Positions 53,201-62,817 of a stretch of 64,000 nucleotides of DNA are shown here, in pieces (the stretch's first letter is position 1; every line of letters starts with the position of its first letter). The translations under genes were made by a program, and so were the position numbers. The notes beneath the pieces are model-generated. The model did not search any database and was not told the origin of the DNA. It worked only from the letters and a program-made list of their open reading frames with translations. This DNA is from Lactarius indigo (taxonomy: Eukaryota; Basidiomycota; Agaricomycetes; Russulales; Russulaceae), in contig JAFKAC010000070.1 in NCBI GenBank assembly GCA_025766275.1, positions 124,001-188,000 on the forward strand. The letters run 5' to 3'.

Positions 53201-54055
53201 TGTAGTGTTGGAAGTGACTTGGGATGTGGTCTGTAGAAGGTTTAGGTGCAGTTCATGCTGCTATCTTGGTACTTGTAGTTATTTTTGCTCAAATTGCAAG
53301 GTGATTGTACTTGCTAAAGCTATGGCTCCATGACCATGGTTTGTAGGCATCTTGGGTAAATGTTTGTTCCATAGGTTCAATCTCTTCACTTATGGGGAGG
53401 CAAGCTTCATCTTCTTGATTTGGTTCTACTTTGAAGATGTTGATAGTTGTATTTCATGTCTGTGGTATCTTTGAAGTTTAAAGTGATGACAACAGCTGAA
53501 GAAGATAAGGTGCAGGTTTTTGGGCATCTTGTAAAGGCTATTCTTGGTTGATGCCAATCATTTTCTGGGTTATGTGCTTGAAGCCAATCTGTTCCTAGGA
53601 TTATGTTGTGCTCTCCTAAGGTGGTGGCATAGAGTTCTATTGTTTTATCATGGTAATTGTTGTCTGGTGTTCTGATCTGTAGTTTTTGGATTGTCATATA
53701 CTTAACAGAACCTGTCTTATTAAGTGACCCATCCACATTTCTAACTGGTAGGGGTTTGATTAGTGTCCTCATTGTTAGGTTGTTTGCTTGTGCAAACCCA
53801 TCATCCATGATGATGCCCTCTGTGCCACTGTCCAACAGGGCATGGGCACTGATTTCCTTGCCAGATTTCTTTCCTACTAGTGTAACTCTGAGAACAATTG
53901 AAGGAGCTCTCCTATTCCAAATTGTTTCTACAGGTACAGGCTCAGCTCCAAGTGTATCTAGTAAGGAAAGGCCATATACAACACTACTGGCACTAATACT
54001 TCCAATTGACAGTGCTATTATGGAAGGTCCTAAAAATCCTCATTAACAGGTACTG
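53201..54055 (-). pseudogene. pol: Gypsy A2 protease
   Basis: MDSGTEGIIMDDGFAQANNL (protease active site, usually LDSGAEG) and HNIILGTDWLQAHNPENDW. Upstream the phase is open as far as the gag stop, where GAGGATTTTTAGG is conserved (complement of about 54030-54043). Confidence 0.85.
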
Positions 54056-54193
54056 AATGTGGACATGTATCTGGGTCAAATGGGAGTATTTCCCAATATA
54101 CTGCTCCTATGTTTGCTGGGTGGTCAGCAGGTGCTTCCTCTTGGTTAGCTCCATCAATAAGGGCACCACATGTCCTAGCATTGTGGTTTGGTT
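54056..54193 (-). pseudogene. gag: Gypsy A2 gag, last codons
   Basis: NQEEAPADHPANIGAVYWEI followed by LPFDPDTCP and VNEDF, the end of gag as in A1 and A3. Separated from the rest of gag by the solo LTR. Confidence 0.85.
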
Positions 54194-54819
54194 TGATGAA
54201 CAGACACATAAGAACTATACTCACAGTGGACTGATAGTACTGTGGTGAGATATAGAGGGTGACTGGAAGCAGCACAGGAGTGTCAAGCAGAGTGAAACAA
54301 AGTGGAAGTCTGGCACACAAACAGTGAGAACTGATAATGTTACATTGGAGGGAAGGAAGCTTACCTGGCACACAAACAGTGAGAACTGATGTGGACCAGG
54401 AGCGTACATGGTATTCTACTTATACTCCTACAGAGGGTGACAGTAGTACAAGGTAAGTAACGCTAGTCACAGAATACAAAGGTGCTATTGTTCTACAAAG
54501 GGACAAAAGAGTGGACGCTTTGAGAACAAGGGAAAGGAGAACAAGGAGAGTCCAGAACTAGATGATATCATACTGACATCATAATAAAGATAATACCAGG
54601 TAAAGAACAAAGAGAAGTACAAAAGCGTTATACAACGCAGAGTCCGGATGTATGATGTCATAGAAGTACAGTGATGTCATAGATGACGCAATGGTAAGTC
54701 CAGATTGTACAGATCAAATAATATCTAATCTACAAGTCCTGTATATCTAATCTAAAGCAGTCCATGCTGCAAGTCCGGTCCGTACGAGCCGCTAAGTGCG
54801 CAAGGGTCACTTATCAACA
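54194..54819 (-). repeat. Solo LTR L in Gypsy A2 gag
   Basis: 626 bp from TGATGAACAGACACATAAG to CACTTATCAACA, flanked by TGGTT (54189-54193 and 54820-54824). CpG-rich at its distal end (CCGGTCCGTACGAGCCGC), so a fairly young copy. Confidence 0.93.
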
Positions 54820-56013
54820 TGGTTGGCCTCCCTTTGCCTTCATAGCTGCCATCTTGGTGTGACATTCTTTGAGGATGTGCCCTGGTTTGCCACAGTATAG
54901 ACAAAGCTTGTTCTTGAAATGATGCTCTCATTCTTCCTTTGTAAGCTTCCCTTCAGGTTTGGTGGTGCGTGATGAAGAGGCATTAATGTTTATGCTGTCA
55001 TCCTCAGCTAGGATTGCATGCCCCAAGGTGGGTTTATGGGTTTTGTTGTACTGGTTGATGGCATGGCCCATGTAGACTTGATTTATGCAATCAGATTCTC
55101 ATGCCTTGTCTACAAGGGTTTCAAAGGTGTTGGGTATGGGAGAAACTCCAAGAAGTTTCATGTTTAAGGCTGTTGGGATGGCTTGTTGAAATGCGTACAT
55201 CTGAGTTTGTTTGTTTGCACCACTCCGTTTGGCATGAGTGGACCATTCTTGGAACCACTCATTGAATGGTTGAGTACCCATCTTTAGGGTGTACATCTTA
55301 TCGGTTGCTTCCATGGCAGAGTGTGCAGGAACAAAGTGCACTTCAAAATCTGTTTTGAATGTTGCCCATGTTCCAAATGTAACAGTGCCCCCTGCCATCG
55401 GGTTTAAGCCTTTCTTTTGTCTATCTTGGGCCCATTCACCAGCTGGGGTTCCTACTTTAGAGTAGGTAAGTGCAGTTGATATCTTCTTATTGTCAGTGTC
55501 AAAGATGGACTGGTTTAAATGGAAGTAGTTGGCTAGGTTATTCCAGAAGGCCTCTGCATTGTTGGGCTTTCCATCAAAGGGTTCAGGTGCTGCTCCAAGG
55601 ATTTTAGCAGGTGGAGGTGCTGCCATTGCTACACTGGTAGGTGGGACCAATATGGGAGGTACTGAAGGTTGTGGGGATAATGTTGCTTGAACAGTTAGGA
55701 TTGGTGATGGGAGTTGGTGAGGGGGAAGAGTTGCTGGGAAACAGCCTGGACCCAGGGTACTAGGGGAGATCTGGGGTGTTGAAGGTTGAGAAGTTACTTG
55801 GGATAGTAGTCCTGAGAGTTTTTTGGTGGTAGTGTCTAGGATTTGTGATACTTCTTCTATGTTGTTATCTGAGGTTTCAGATTCTTCAGGTGTGTTGAAG
55901 TGGACAGGCTTGTTGTTCAGGGAGATCCACTGTTTGTTTACAAAATTCCAGCAAACTTTCTTTCCTTTGAAGGTGGTGTGTAGAGAATTGTAACTTAGAT
56001 CATTGACTGTATC
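54820..56013 (-). pseudogene. gag: Gypsy A2 gag, main part
   Basis: From 56013: LSYNSLHTTFKGKKVCWNFV, a Pro/Ser/Thr-rich linker, then ILGAAPEPFDGKPNNAEAFW, NYFHLNQSIF and EWSTHAKRSGANKQTQMYAF (capsid region). The zinc knuckle CLYCGKPGHILKEC is near 54870-54910. A stop lies between capsid and knuckle (near 55095). Only a few stops, so less decayed than Gypsy C. Confidence 0.9.
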
Positions 56014-56703
56014 TGTCACGAACCTATAAACCCGGTCGCGACTCAAGGCACTTAGGACCGGACCGGGCTTAGGTCATCAATTTCCTAAAGGGGAAATCCG
56101 AAATCGGACTTTGAATTTCGCTCTCCGATGGTCATGTGATGTGTCACATGCTTACTCTGTCTTTCCAAGTCATGTGCATGTGCACGTGCATCAATCAACA
56201 GTTGATCATTTACTGATCAACGAAGATAATCAACCAAGTCACAAAGAAACACGTGTACTGATCACAGGTTCCACAGCTGCTGCGGAATCACACCACTATG
56301 GTGCAATATGGCATCATCGACTGTGCCACAGTTGTACCATGCTTATCCTTTATTCTGTTTGGACAGTATTAATAACTTGTCTCTAGAATGTTCCAATCCG
56401 CAGTATTGCGCAGCACTCGTGGACAGGCCCTAAGCCTGCCCTAAACCTATGCACAGACCACCCCCTGTAGTATATAAGCTAGTGCAATCTATCAGACAGT
56501 CCCTCAGACTGTCCACTTGTGACATCCTCCCTTTGCCTCTTAGCTCCTTCGAGTGCCCTGCTCATTGCACACCACTACTTCTCTTTGAGCCAAAGTGCAC
56601 CTTGTGTTCTTCTGTCTTCCTGTGTCATCCTCCACACCCGCCTTCAGCCCCCAGTCCCCACCTATGTTGTGACTTCCCTGTCGAGTGACAGTGAGTCATC
56701 ACA
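56014..56703 (+). repeat. Gypsy A3 5-prime LTR (LTR Z)
   Basis: 690 bp, TGTCACGAACCTATAAACC to GTGAGTCATCACA. A TATA box (GTATATAAGC) is at about 56470-56479. The 3-prime end is assigned by comparison with the copies at 49737 and 40896. Confidence 0.85.
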
Positions 56704-56744
56704 CTTGGACAGTCTCACCAATAGACTAACTCTGGGCTGCCCCA

Positions 56745-57495
56745 GTGACTGACTATAACTACAAGTACGACTTCTCGCAGTACGGTCAGTGGGACAGAGA
56801 CTCTGCCAGCTACCAGTCAGAATTCAACAACCAAGGTAGCCCCCTTGACTTCTCTCACACTTCCCCCATTTCCTCCACCTCTGCTGTCTGTCTTGATAGC
56901 CTCCACTTCACCACCCCCTACACTCCCACCACATTCGGTAGTGAGGAACCCCCCACCCCTGTTGCCCTTGTTCAGGACACAACACCCAAACTAGTCTACC
57001 CCTACACTCTGGCTGAAGAAGCCACTCCTTGTCCTTCCCCTCGTCCCCTGTCCCCCAGCACCACCCAGTTCTACAAAGAGGTCCTTGAGCTCATTGACCT
57101 CAGTGGGAACATTGTCCCCTTAACCCCTGAACCCCATGCCAAGTCTGCGCCTCCCATCTGTCTCCCCACACCTTGCCCCCCTCTCCCTTCCTACACGGCC
57201 ACTACCCCCCGTGCCTCTCCTTCACTACCTGTTAATACTCCTCCGTGCCCTCCTTCTCCCTCGCCTCCTCCAGTTGCCTCACGGCCCCCCACCCCCAACT
57301 CCCCTATTAACTACAAGAGGGTAGCGGAACAAGCCCCTCCTGTCCCACACCCCAACCAGGAGAATATCCCTCCTGCTGCAGCTGCTGCCTACCAAGCCCC
57401 CCCTTGTCTCCTTCACCAAGGAGAACACCCCCATCTGTACGTTGCCGTCATCACCCCCCAAGGAGAATCTTGGCAGCGTGCCTCTCTCTACCACC
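56745..57495 (+). CDS. Gypsy A3 leader ORF, part 1 (Pro-rich)
   Basis: Starts MTDYNYKYDFSQYGQWDRD 42 bases after the LTR and stays open until a solo LTR interrupts it at 57496. A Tyr/Gln-rich start is followed by long Pro/Ser/Thr-rich stretches with short conserved-looking islands (FYKEVLELIDLSGNIVPLTP). It resembles neither gag nor envelope. The composition suggests a disordered protein. Confidence 0.55.
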
Positions 57496-58900
57496 TGTTG
57501 ATAAGTGACCCTTGTGCACTTAGCGGCTCATATGGACCGGACTTGCAGCATGGACTGCTTTAGATTAGATATACAGGACTTGTAGATTAGATATTATTTG
57601 ATCTGTACAATCTGGACTTATCATTGTGTCATACATGACATCACTGTACTTCTATGACATCACACATCCAGACTCTGCATTGTATAATGCCTTTGTACTT
57701 TCCTTTGTTCTGTACTTAGCTTTGTCTGTAGTGGTATGACTTATCACAACAACTAGACCAAGAGAAGGTAAGTGAACTGAACTAGTAACACACCCAAGCC
57801 TAGTGTGGAGACAAGTCACACGCCGAACGTACAGTCACTGCGGAGAGTTTGCACACTTGAAGTCTTTATGCAAGACTAGAGGCAAGGTGATCACACAGTG
57901 GCATGCTGAGTGGAGAACCAAGAGGACAAGTTAATATTGGGGAAGAGAGAGGGAAGTACAAGGAAATGTGCACCTGAGTGGAGAACCAAGAGGACAAGTT
58001 GGTTCCACTCAGGACGCTACATGAGGGTTTATATACACTGCTGTGGCTGAGTTTGAATTACTATAGAACCTTATTACTAAAGGTATGTGTAATAGTAATG
58101 AGTCATGCGCTGATGCGTCATATCTATTAATAGCGTTATCTATTGTGCTGACTGATGCACAGTCATTAACACTGACAGAACAATGATGTGTCCTTATCTA
58201 TGAGTCACAACCCTATGACAACATAGTCTAGAACTATCTAGAACCTTCCCTGCTTATTGTCCAATAAGAAACTACTATGCTAATGAGGAAAGTGACCTAA
58301 AGAGGTAACATCCAATAAGGAAGTTACTATCCCAGGGTCACGTGCTTATGGGTGCACATGTTGGCATCATGTGACTAACCATCTTATCATATCTAATGAT
58401 AAGGTCTTGGACGTTTGAGCACAACGTTGGAGGCTTATATCTCCACCAAATAATTCCGTAAAAATACAGAAAAATAAGGCGAAAATGGAGCGTCCATGAC
58501 ATTATCCTTATTATGATGTCACTATGATATCATTTACTTCTGGACTCCCCTTATTCTTTCTTCCTTTGTTCTCAGAACGTCCACTCCTTTGTCCGTTTGT
58601 AGAACAATACTTCCTTATACTACATGACCTAGTGTTACATCCCTTGTACAGTGTCACTACCAGAAAGTGTATAAGTAGAGTACCATGTACGCTCCTGGTC
58701 CACATCAGTTCTCACTGTTTGTGTGCCAGGTAAGCCTCTTCCTCTCCAATGTATAATATCAGTTCTCACTGTTTGTGTACCAGACAACCTCTTGCTTCAC
58801 TCTGCTTACACTCCCTGTTGCTGCCTCTCAGCCACTCTTGATATCTCACCACAGTCTCCTTTGTCACTGTGAGTATCATCTCTATGTGTGCTGTTCATCA
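57496..58900 (+). repeat. Solo LTR L in Gypsy A3, itself split by another LTR
   Basis: Starts TGTTGATAAGTGACCC and ends GCTGTTCATCA, flanked by CCACC (57491-57495 and 58901-58905). Without the inner insertion it would be about 630 bp. The inner element lies at 57727-58501. Confidence 0.93.
57727..58501. repeat. Solo LTR (775 bp) inside LTR L
   Basis: TGTAGTGGTATGAC to GCGTCCATGACA, flanked by TTGTC (57722-57726) and TTATC (58502-58506), a 5-bp duplication with one change. It contains a directly repeated 25-bp segment around GAGTGGAGAACCAAGAGGAC (57911 and 57975). No other copy in the window. Confidence 0.85.
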
Positions 58901-58905
58901 CCACC

Positions 58906-59424
58906 ATCTGGGAACTAATCACTAAGGTTCCCCTCACAACCACCCTCGACACTTACCCTCCAGTCTTTCCTTCAGTCACCCCCTTCTGTCTCCTCTCCCC
59001 CCATGTTTACACCTTTCCCCCACACTGTTGACCCAACCCAACACCCTGACTTTCCCCCCCTGTACATCTGTTCCAAGGCCATCTACGACCTTCCCTCCCC
59101 TGACACCCCCTTTGGAACTATTCATTACGATTTTAAGGAAGGCCTGCAGCGTGTCTTCACTCCCCTCACTAACATCTACAGGGCAGGGTACATTGACTCT
59201 CTAGTGACCCTAGAGATCCAGGACTTCTTGGATGGGAGGATTGTGACCACTTACGGACACTTGCACTTTGCTATTAACGGACAAGTTTACGCTTATCACC
59301 AGAGCTACTTTTTTGAGGACTTACTTCGCACCTCCCCCCACCTACTTGCTTACTGTCTGACCCCTCATATCCCTGCAGACCCTTTTTCTTTTATTATGAC
59401 CTACCCTGACTCTCAACCCCTCTA
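58906..59424 (+). CDS. Gypsy A3 leader ORF, part 2
   Basis: Continues after the LTR; the methionine at 59003 opens MFTPFPHTVDPTQHPDF, then FGTIHYDFKEGLQRVFTPL, YRAGYIDSLVTLEIQDFLDG and YQSYFFEDLLRTSPHLLAY. A folded, globular look unlike part 1. It ends at a stop at 59423. A stretch of about 150 A/T-rich bases (59430-59580), perhaps an intron or a small insertion, separates it from part 3. Confidence 0.55.
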
Positions 59425-59585
59425 AAGGACAGCAAGAGAACGTACCCCTTTTCTGAAGAATAATGTTTGCCTTTATTACTTAAAATGAGTGTTTTAAGTC
59501 TTGATGCAAATAGTAAGTAAGAAATTACACATTTTGGTTTGGACTTAAAATCGAGGAATCTTAAGTGCCTCCATGCACATTTAAC

Positions 59586-60488
59586 TTACCAGAAGAACAA
59601 AGGCTTGCACGAGCCCAAGTTAACTTCGAGTCCCACAGGCAGCGGCAACTTGACCGCTACTACCCCGTCACTTCCACTTACAATCTCATTGACAACCCCC
59701 ATCTTGACTGTTGGACAGAACCCCCCACTGCCTTATGAACCCTTATTGACCTCTTTGACTTTGGAGAAGTCATCCCTGAAAGGGTTTACCACGAGTTCAT
59801 TAACAACCTTTCTGAAGTTGTCAAGGCTGCTGACAAACAACTCCTTTATTGGCACCTTTTGAACTCTGTCTCTGCCACCAACCAACCAACAGACCAACTC
59901 CTAGTGTGGACCAAGAGTTACTATCTTTGGTTTGTCCACATTCCCCCTTGTCGAGACCACTATATCCGGCAACTTGAAGACAGTTTCTCTCTTCACTTCA
60001 TTGATTGACTCCGCCTCATGTACCAGGAAATACAGATTTCCTTCCAAGAACTCCGAGTGGTCATGCACCCTGACTCTGCCCCCTGTCTAGTAATCTCCAA
60101 TAGTTCAGAGTTTACATACTCCTTCACCACCTCCATGTGGGAAACAACCCTGTCCAATCCTGACCAGAACATTGTCAACCCCAGTATCTGGCACTACCCC
60201 CCTTCCTCCCCTGATGATCCAGAGTTAGTTGAAATTCTCAATGCCAGAGAAAGCTTCCAGACTCCACCCTTGCTCTGCTGAATCACAGATCCACTCCCCC
60301 CTAGCTCCCCTGAAACTGAAGACAAATCTTCAGACTCCAACGTCTCCCTACATAACAGAGATACTAACCAGCCACCTAGTCCAAATGATGGTTGGGGACC
60401 AACTCTGAACTCAGGCCCCTGTTGGTGCTCCCAAGAAGTTTGCACCTGTGGTTATTGTCCCAATACCCCGGAACGCCCCCCAATGTAG
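59586..60488 (+). pseudogene. Gypsy A3 leader ORF, part 3
   Basis: The phase EEQRLARAQVNFESHRQRQ runs through FDFGEVIPERVYHEFINNLSE and LLYWHLLNSVSATN to WFVHIPPCRDHYIRQLE. There are stops within it (near 59737, TGA at 60006, near 60279). After the second stop come ISFQELRVVMHPDSAPCLV and a Pro/Ser-rich end with CWCSQEVCTCGYC, a Cys cluster that could bind metal. The stop is at 60487. No match to a family I know. Confidence 0.5.
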
Positions 60489-60660
60489 TATTGTGGTCCC
60501 CTGGAGTTAACTATCTACCTTATAGAGAAAAGGTCTAGATAGTATAGATTGTCAAGATAAATTTTACAAGTGTAAAATTTGACAATTTCCCAAGTCAAAA
60601 ATCCTGGATCCAATTCATTGGGCAATTAACCTGGCATCCTCACATGTCACCCAGAGAAGA
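60489..60660. other. Gap between leader ORFs
   Basis: About 170 bases with no frame. It contains a short inverted repeat at about 60560-60590 (ATTTTACA, AGTG, TGTAAAAT) that could form a hairpin. Confidence 0.45.
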
Positions 60661-61263
60661 ACTCATCGTCACTTCCAAGTGGACGATCGACCCCTAGCCT
60701 CCACCCCCAGTACCTCTGTAACCCCAAGAAGGGCCCCCAGAGCTCGGCAAGCTACCAACACCTGGACTCCCCTTCCAAGTATTAATCAAGCCAGCCCAAG
60801 CGAACCAGTGTACCCTAGTATCCAAGCAACCCCAACTGCCAGGCAGCATTCCACAAGCAGTGACGAAGCTCAGTACCTCGAGACCCAACCCCAAGAAATC
60901 CATTGCCATCTTCCTGAGGCTATCCTAGTAACTAAGAGCCTACCAACCCAAACCCCCCGAGAACTCAACATATTCAGAAGACACTGTTCTCTGTTGTACC
61001 AAAATTGGCACAATCTTGAAACCCTGTACTTTTCCCAGCTGCTTACACACATAAGCAAGATTTCGACAAGCCCCTTGTATTTCCAAGACTTCCTGCAGAG
61101 AAGTAAAACAACCCTGACCCACTTTGGTGTTTGGGAAGAATACCATTGGATCCACCGTTCACAAAGACCCAATCGACCAGATCAAGCTATCCTCCTCCCT
61201 GCATACAAAGTCTATTACCCCTGGAACCTTGACAGTTGGACTGTTACCCACCTACAAACCTAG
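60661..61263 (+). CDS. Gypsy A3 leader ORF, part 4
   Basis: From 60679: MDDRPLASTPSTSVTPRRAP, then a Ser/Thr/Pro linker and an ordered part: ELNIFRRHCSLLYQNWHNLE, PLYFQDFLQRSKTTLTHFG and YKVYYPWNLDSWTVTHLQT. It stops at 61261, three bases before the next methionine. It is in the same phase as the next frame and may be one protein with it. Confidence 0.5.
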   Translation, partial: THRHFQVDDRPLASTPSTSVTPRRAPRARQATNTWTPLPSINQASPSEPVYPSIQATPTARQHSTSSDEAQYLETQPQEIHCHLPEAILVTKSLPTQTPRELNIFRRHCSLLYQNWHNLETLYFSQLLTHISKISTSPLYFQDFLQRSKTTLTHFGVWEEYHWIHRSQRPNRPDQAILLPAYKVYYPWNLDSWTVTHLQT

Positions 61264-61266
61264 TGT

Positions 61267-62817
61267 ATGAACACTTGGCAACCGCTCACAGAAGAAGAAA
61301 AGAAACATATTCCTGTATATTTCTTCGATCCCTACTTCTCCCTCACCAACAATCTTTACTATGCCAAGTGGAAGGAGGAGGATATCACCAGCCCTACAGG
61401 ACAACACCCATGGACAATTGTCACCACCCAACACCAAATTATATTCGAGGATCTAAAGGAAGCGTTTCCTGGTATTGATAAAGTCGAAAATCTAAGCTAC
61501 AACTCCCTCCACGCCACTTTCAAAGGAAAGAACGTTTGCTGGAATTTGGTGAACAAACAGTGGATCTACCTGAACAACAAACCAGTCCATTTCAACACAC
61601 CCAACAAATCTGATAGTTCAGAAAGCAACACAGAAGAAGTATCACAAATCTTAGACACCACCACCCGAAAATTATCAGGCCTGCTTTCCCAAGTTACCTC
61701 TCGACCCTCGACACCCCAGATTTCCCCTAGTACCCCCAGTCCAAGCCGTCTTCCTGCAGTAGTTCCCCCCCAACAACTCCCATCACCACCCCTAACTGTT
61801 CAAAAATCTCCCTCAGCACCCCCCTTATCTGTCCCACCAGTAAGCACTGCAATGGCAGCACCTGCACCCACAAAGTTCTTAGGCGCAGCACCTGAGCCCT
61901 TTGATGGCAAGCCCAACAATGCCAAGGCCTTTTGGAACAACCTGGCCAACTATTTCCACCTAAACCAGGATATCTTTAATACTGACGATAAGAAGATATC
62001 TACTGCCCTCACCTACTTTAAGGTTGGAACCTTGGCTGGAGAATGGGCTCAAGATAGACAAAAGAAAGCCTTAAACCCAACCAGCGGTATGGCAATCACC
62101 TTTGGCACCTGGGCACAGTTCAAAACCAACTTCGATGCACACTTCATCCCCAGTCACACTGCCATGGAATCCACCAACAAATGTATTCCCTAAAGATGGG
62201 CACCCGACCTTTCAACAAATGGTTCCAAGAATGGTCAACCCATGCTAAACAAAGTGGTGCAAACGAGCAAACCCAGATGTATGCTTTCTGACAAGCCATT
62301 CCCCCAGCCCTGAACATGAAACTACTTGGAGTATCCCCTATCCCCACCACCTTCGACACCCTTGTTGAGAAGGCAAGAGAATTCGATCACACATATCAAA
62401 TTTATGCCAGTCATGCCATCAACCAGTTCAATAAAACCCACAGGCCCACTTCAGGACAAGCGGTCCTAGCCGAGGATGACAGCATAAATGTCAATGCTTC
62501 CTCATCACGTACTACCAAGCCAAGAGCCAAGCTTACCAAAGAAGAGCAAGAGTTTTGCTTCAAGAATAAATTCTGTCTGTACTGTGGCAAGCCAGGCCAC
62601 GTACTTAAAGAATGCCATGCCAAAACAGCAGTCATGAAGGCCAAAGGAGGCCAATCCAGCAACAATGCTAGGGCGCGCAGCGCCTTTGTTGATGAAGCAA
62701 GTCAGGAGGAAGCACCTGCTGACCACCCAGCAAACATAGGAGTGATATATTGAGAGATACTCCCTTTTGACCCAGACGCATGCCCATGTTCAGTGCCTAT
62801 TAATGAGGATTTTTAGG
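61267..62817 (+). pseudogene. gag: Gypsy A3 gag
   Basis: Starts MNTWQPLTEEEKKHIPVYFF; the N-terminal part includes LSYNSLHATFKGKNVCWNLV and a Pro-rich linker. The capsid region has FLGAAPEPFDGKPNNAKAFW, NYFHLNQDIF and FGTWAQFKTNFDAHFIPS. A one-base shift near 62183 moves it to the phase MGTRPFNKWFQEWST; a TGA follows at 62288-62290. The last part has DDSINVNASSS and the knuckle CLYCGKPGHVLKEC (62576-62617). A TGA at 62751-62753 precedes EILPFDPDACP and VPINEDF TAG. Confidence 0.9.
62803..62817 (+). promoter_or_regulatory. Putative gag-pol frameshift at a stop codon
   Basis: The gag end reads GAG GAT TTT TAG. Slipping back one base on the T run gives TTT TTA GGC, the start of the open pol phase (LGSS). 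The same bases, GAGGATTTTTAGG, occur at the gag ends of A1 (18918-18930) and A2 (minus strand, about 54043-54031). Confidence 0.55.

Larger units (their letters stand above)
49737..56013 (-). mobile_element. Gypsy A copy A2, cut at its 5-prime side by A3
   Basis: Minus-strand gag, protease, RT, RNase H, integrase, chromodomain and 3-prime LTR. A solo LTR L sits in gag (54194-54819). At 56013/56014 the sequence switches, in the middle of a gag codon run, to the LTR start of A3, so A3 was inserted here. The remaining 5-prime part of A2 should lie beyond the right end of A3, outside the window. Confidence 0.9.
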
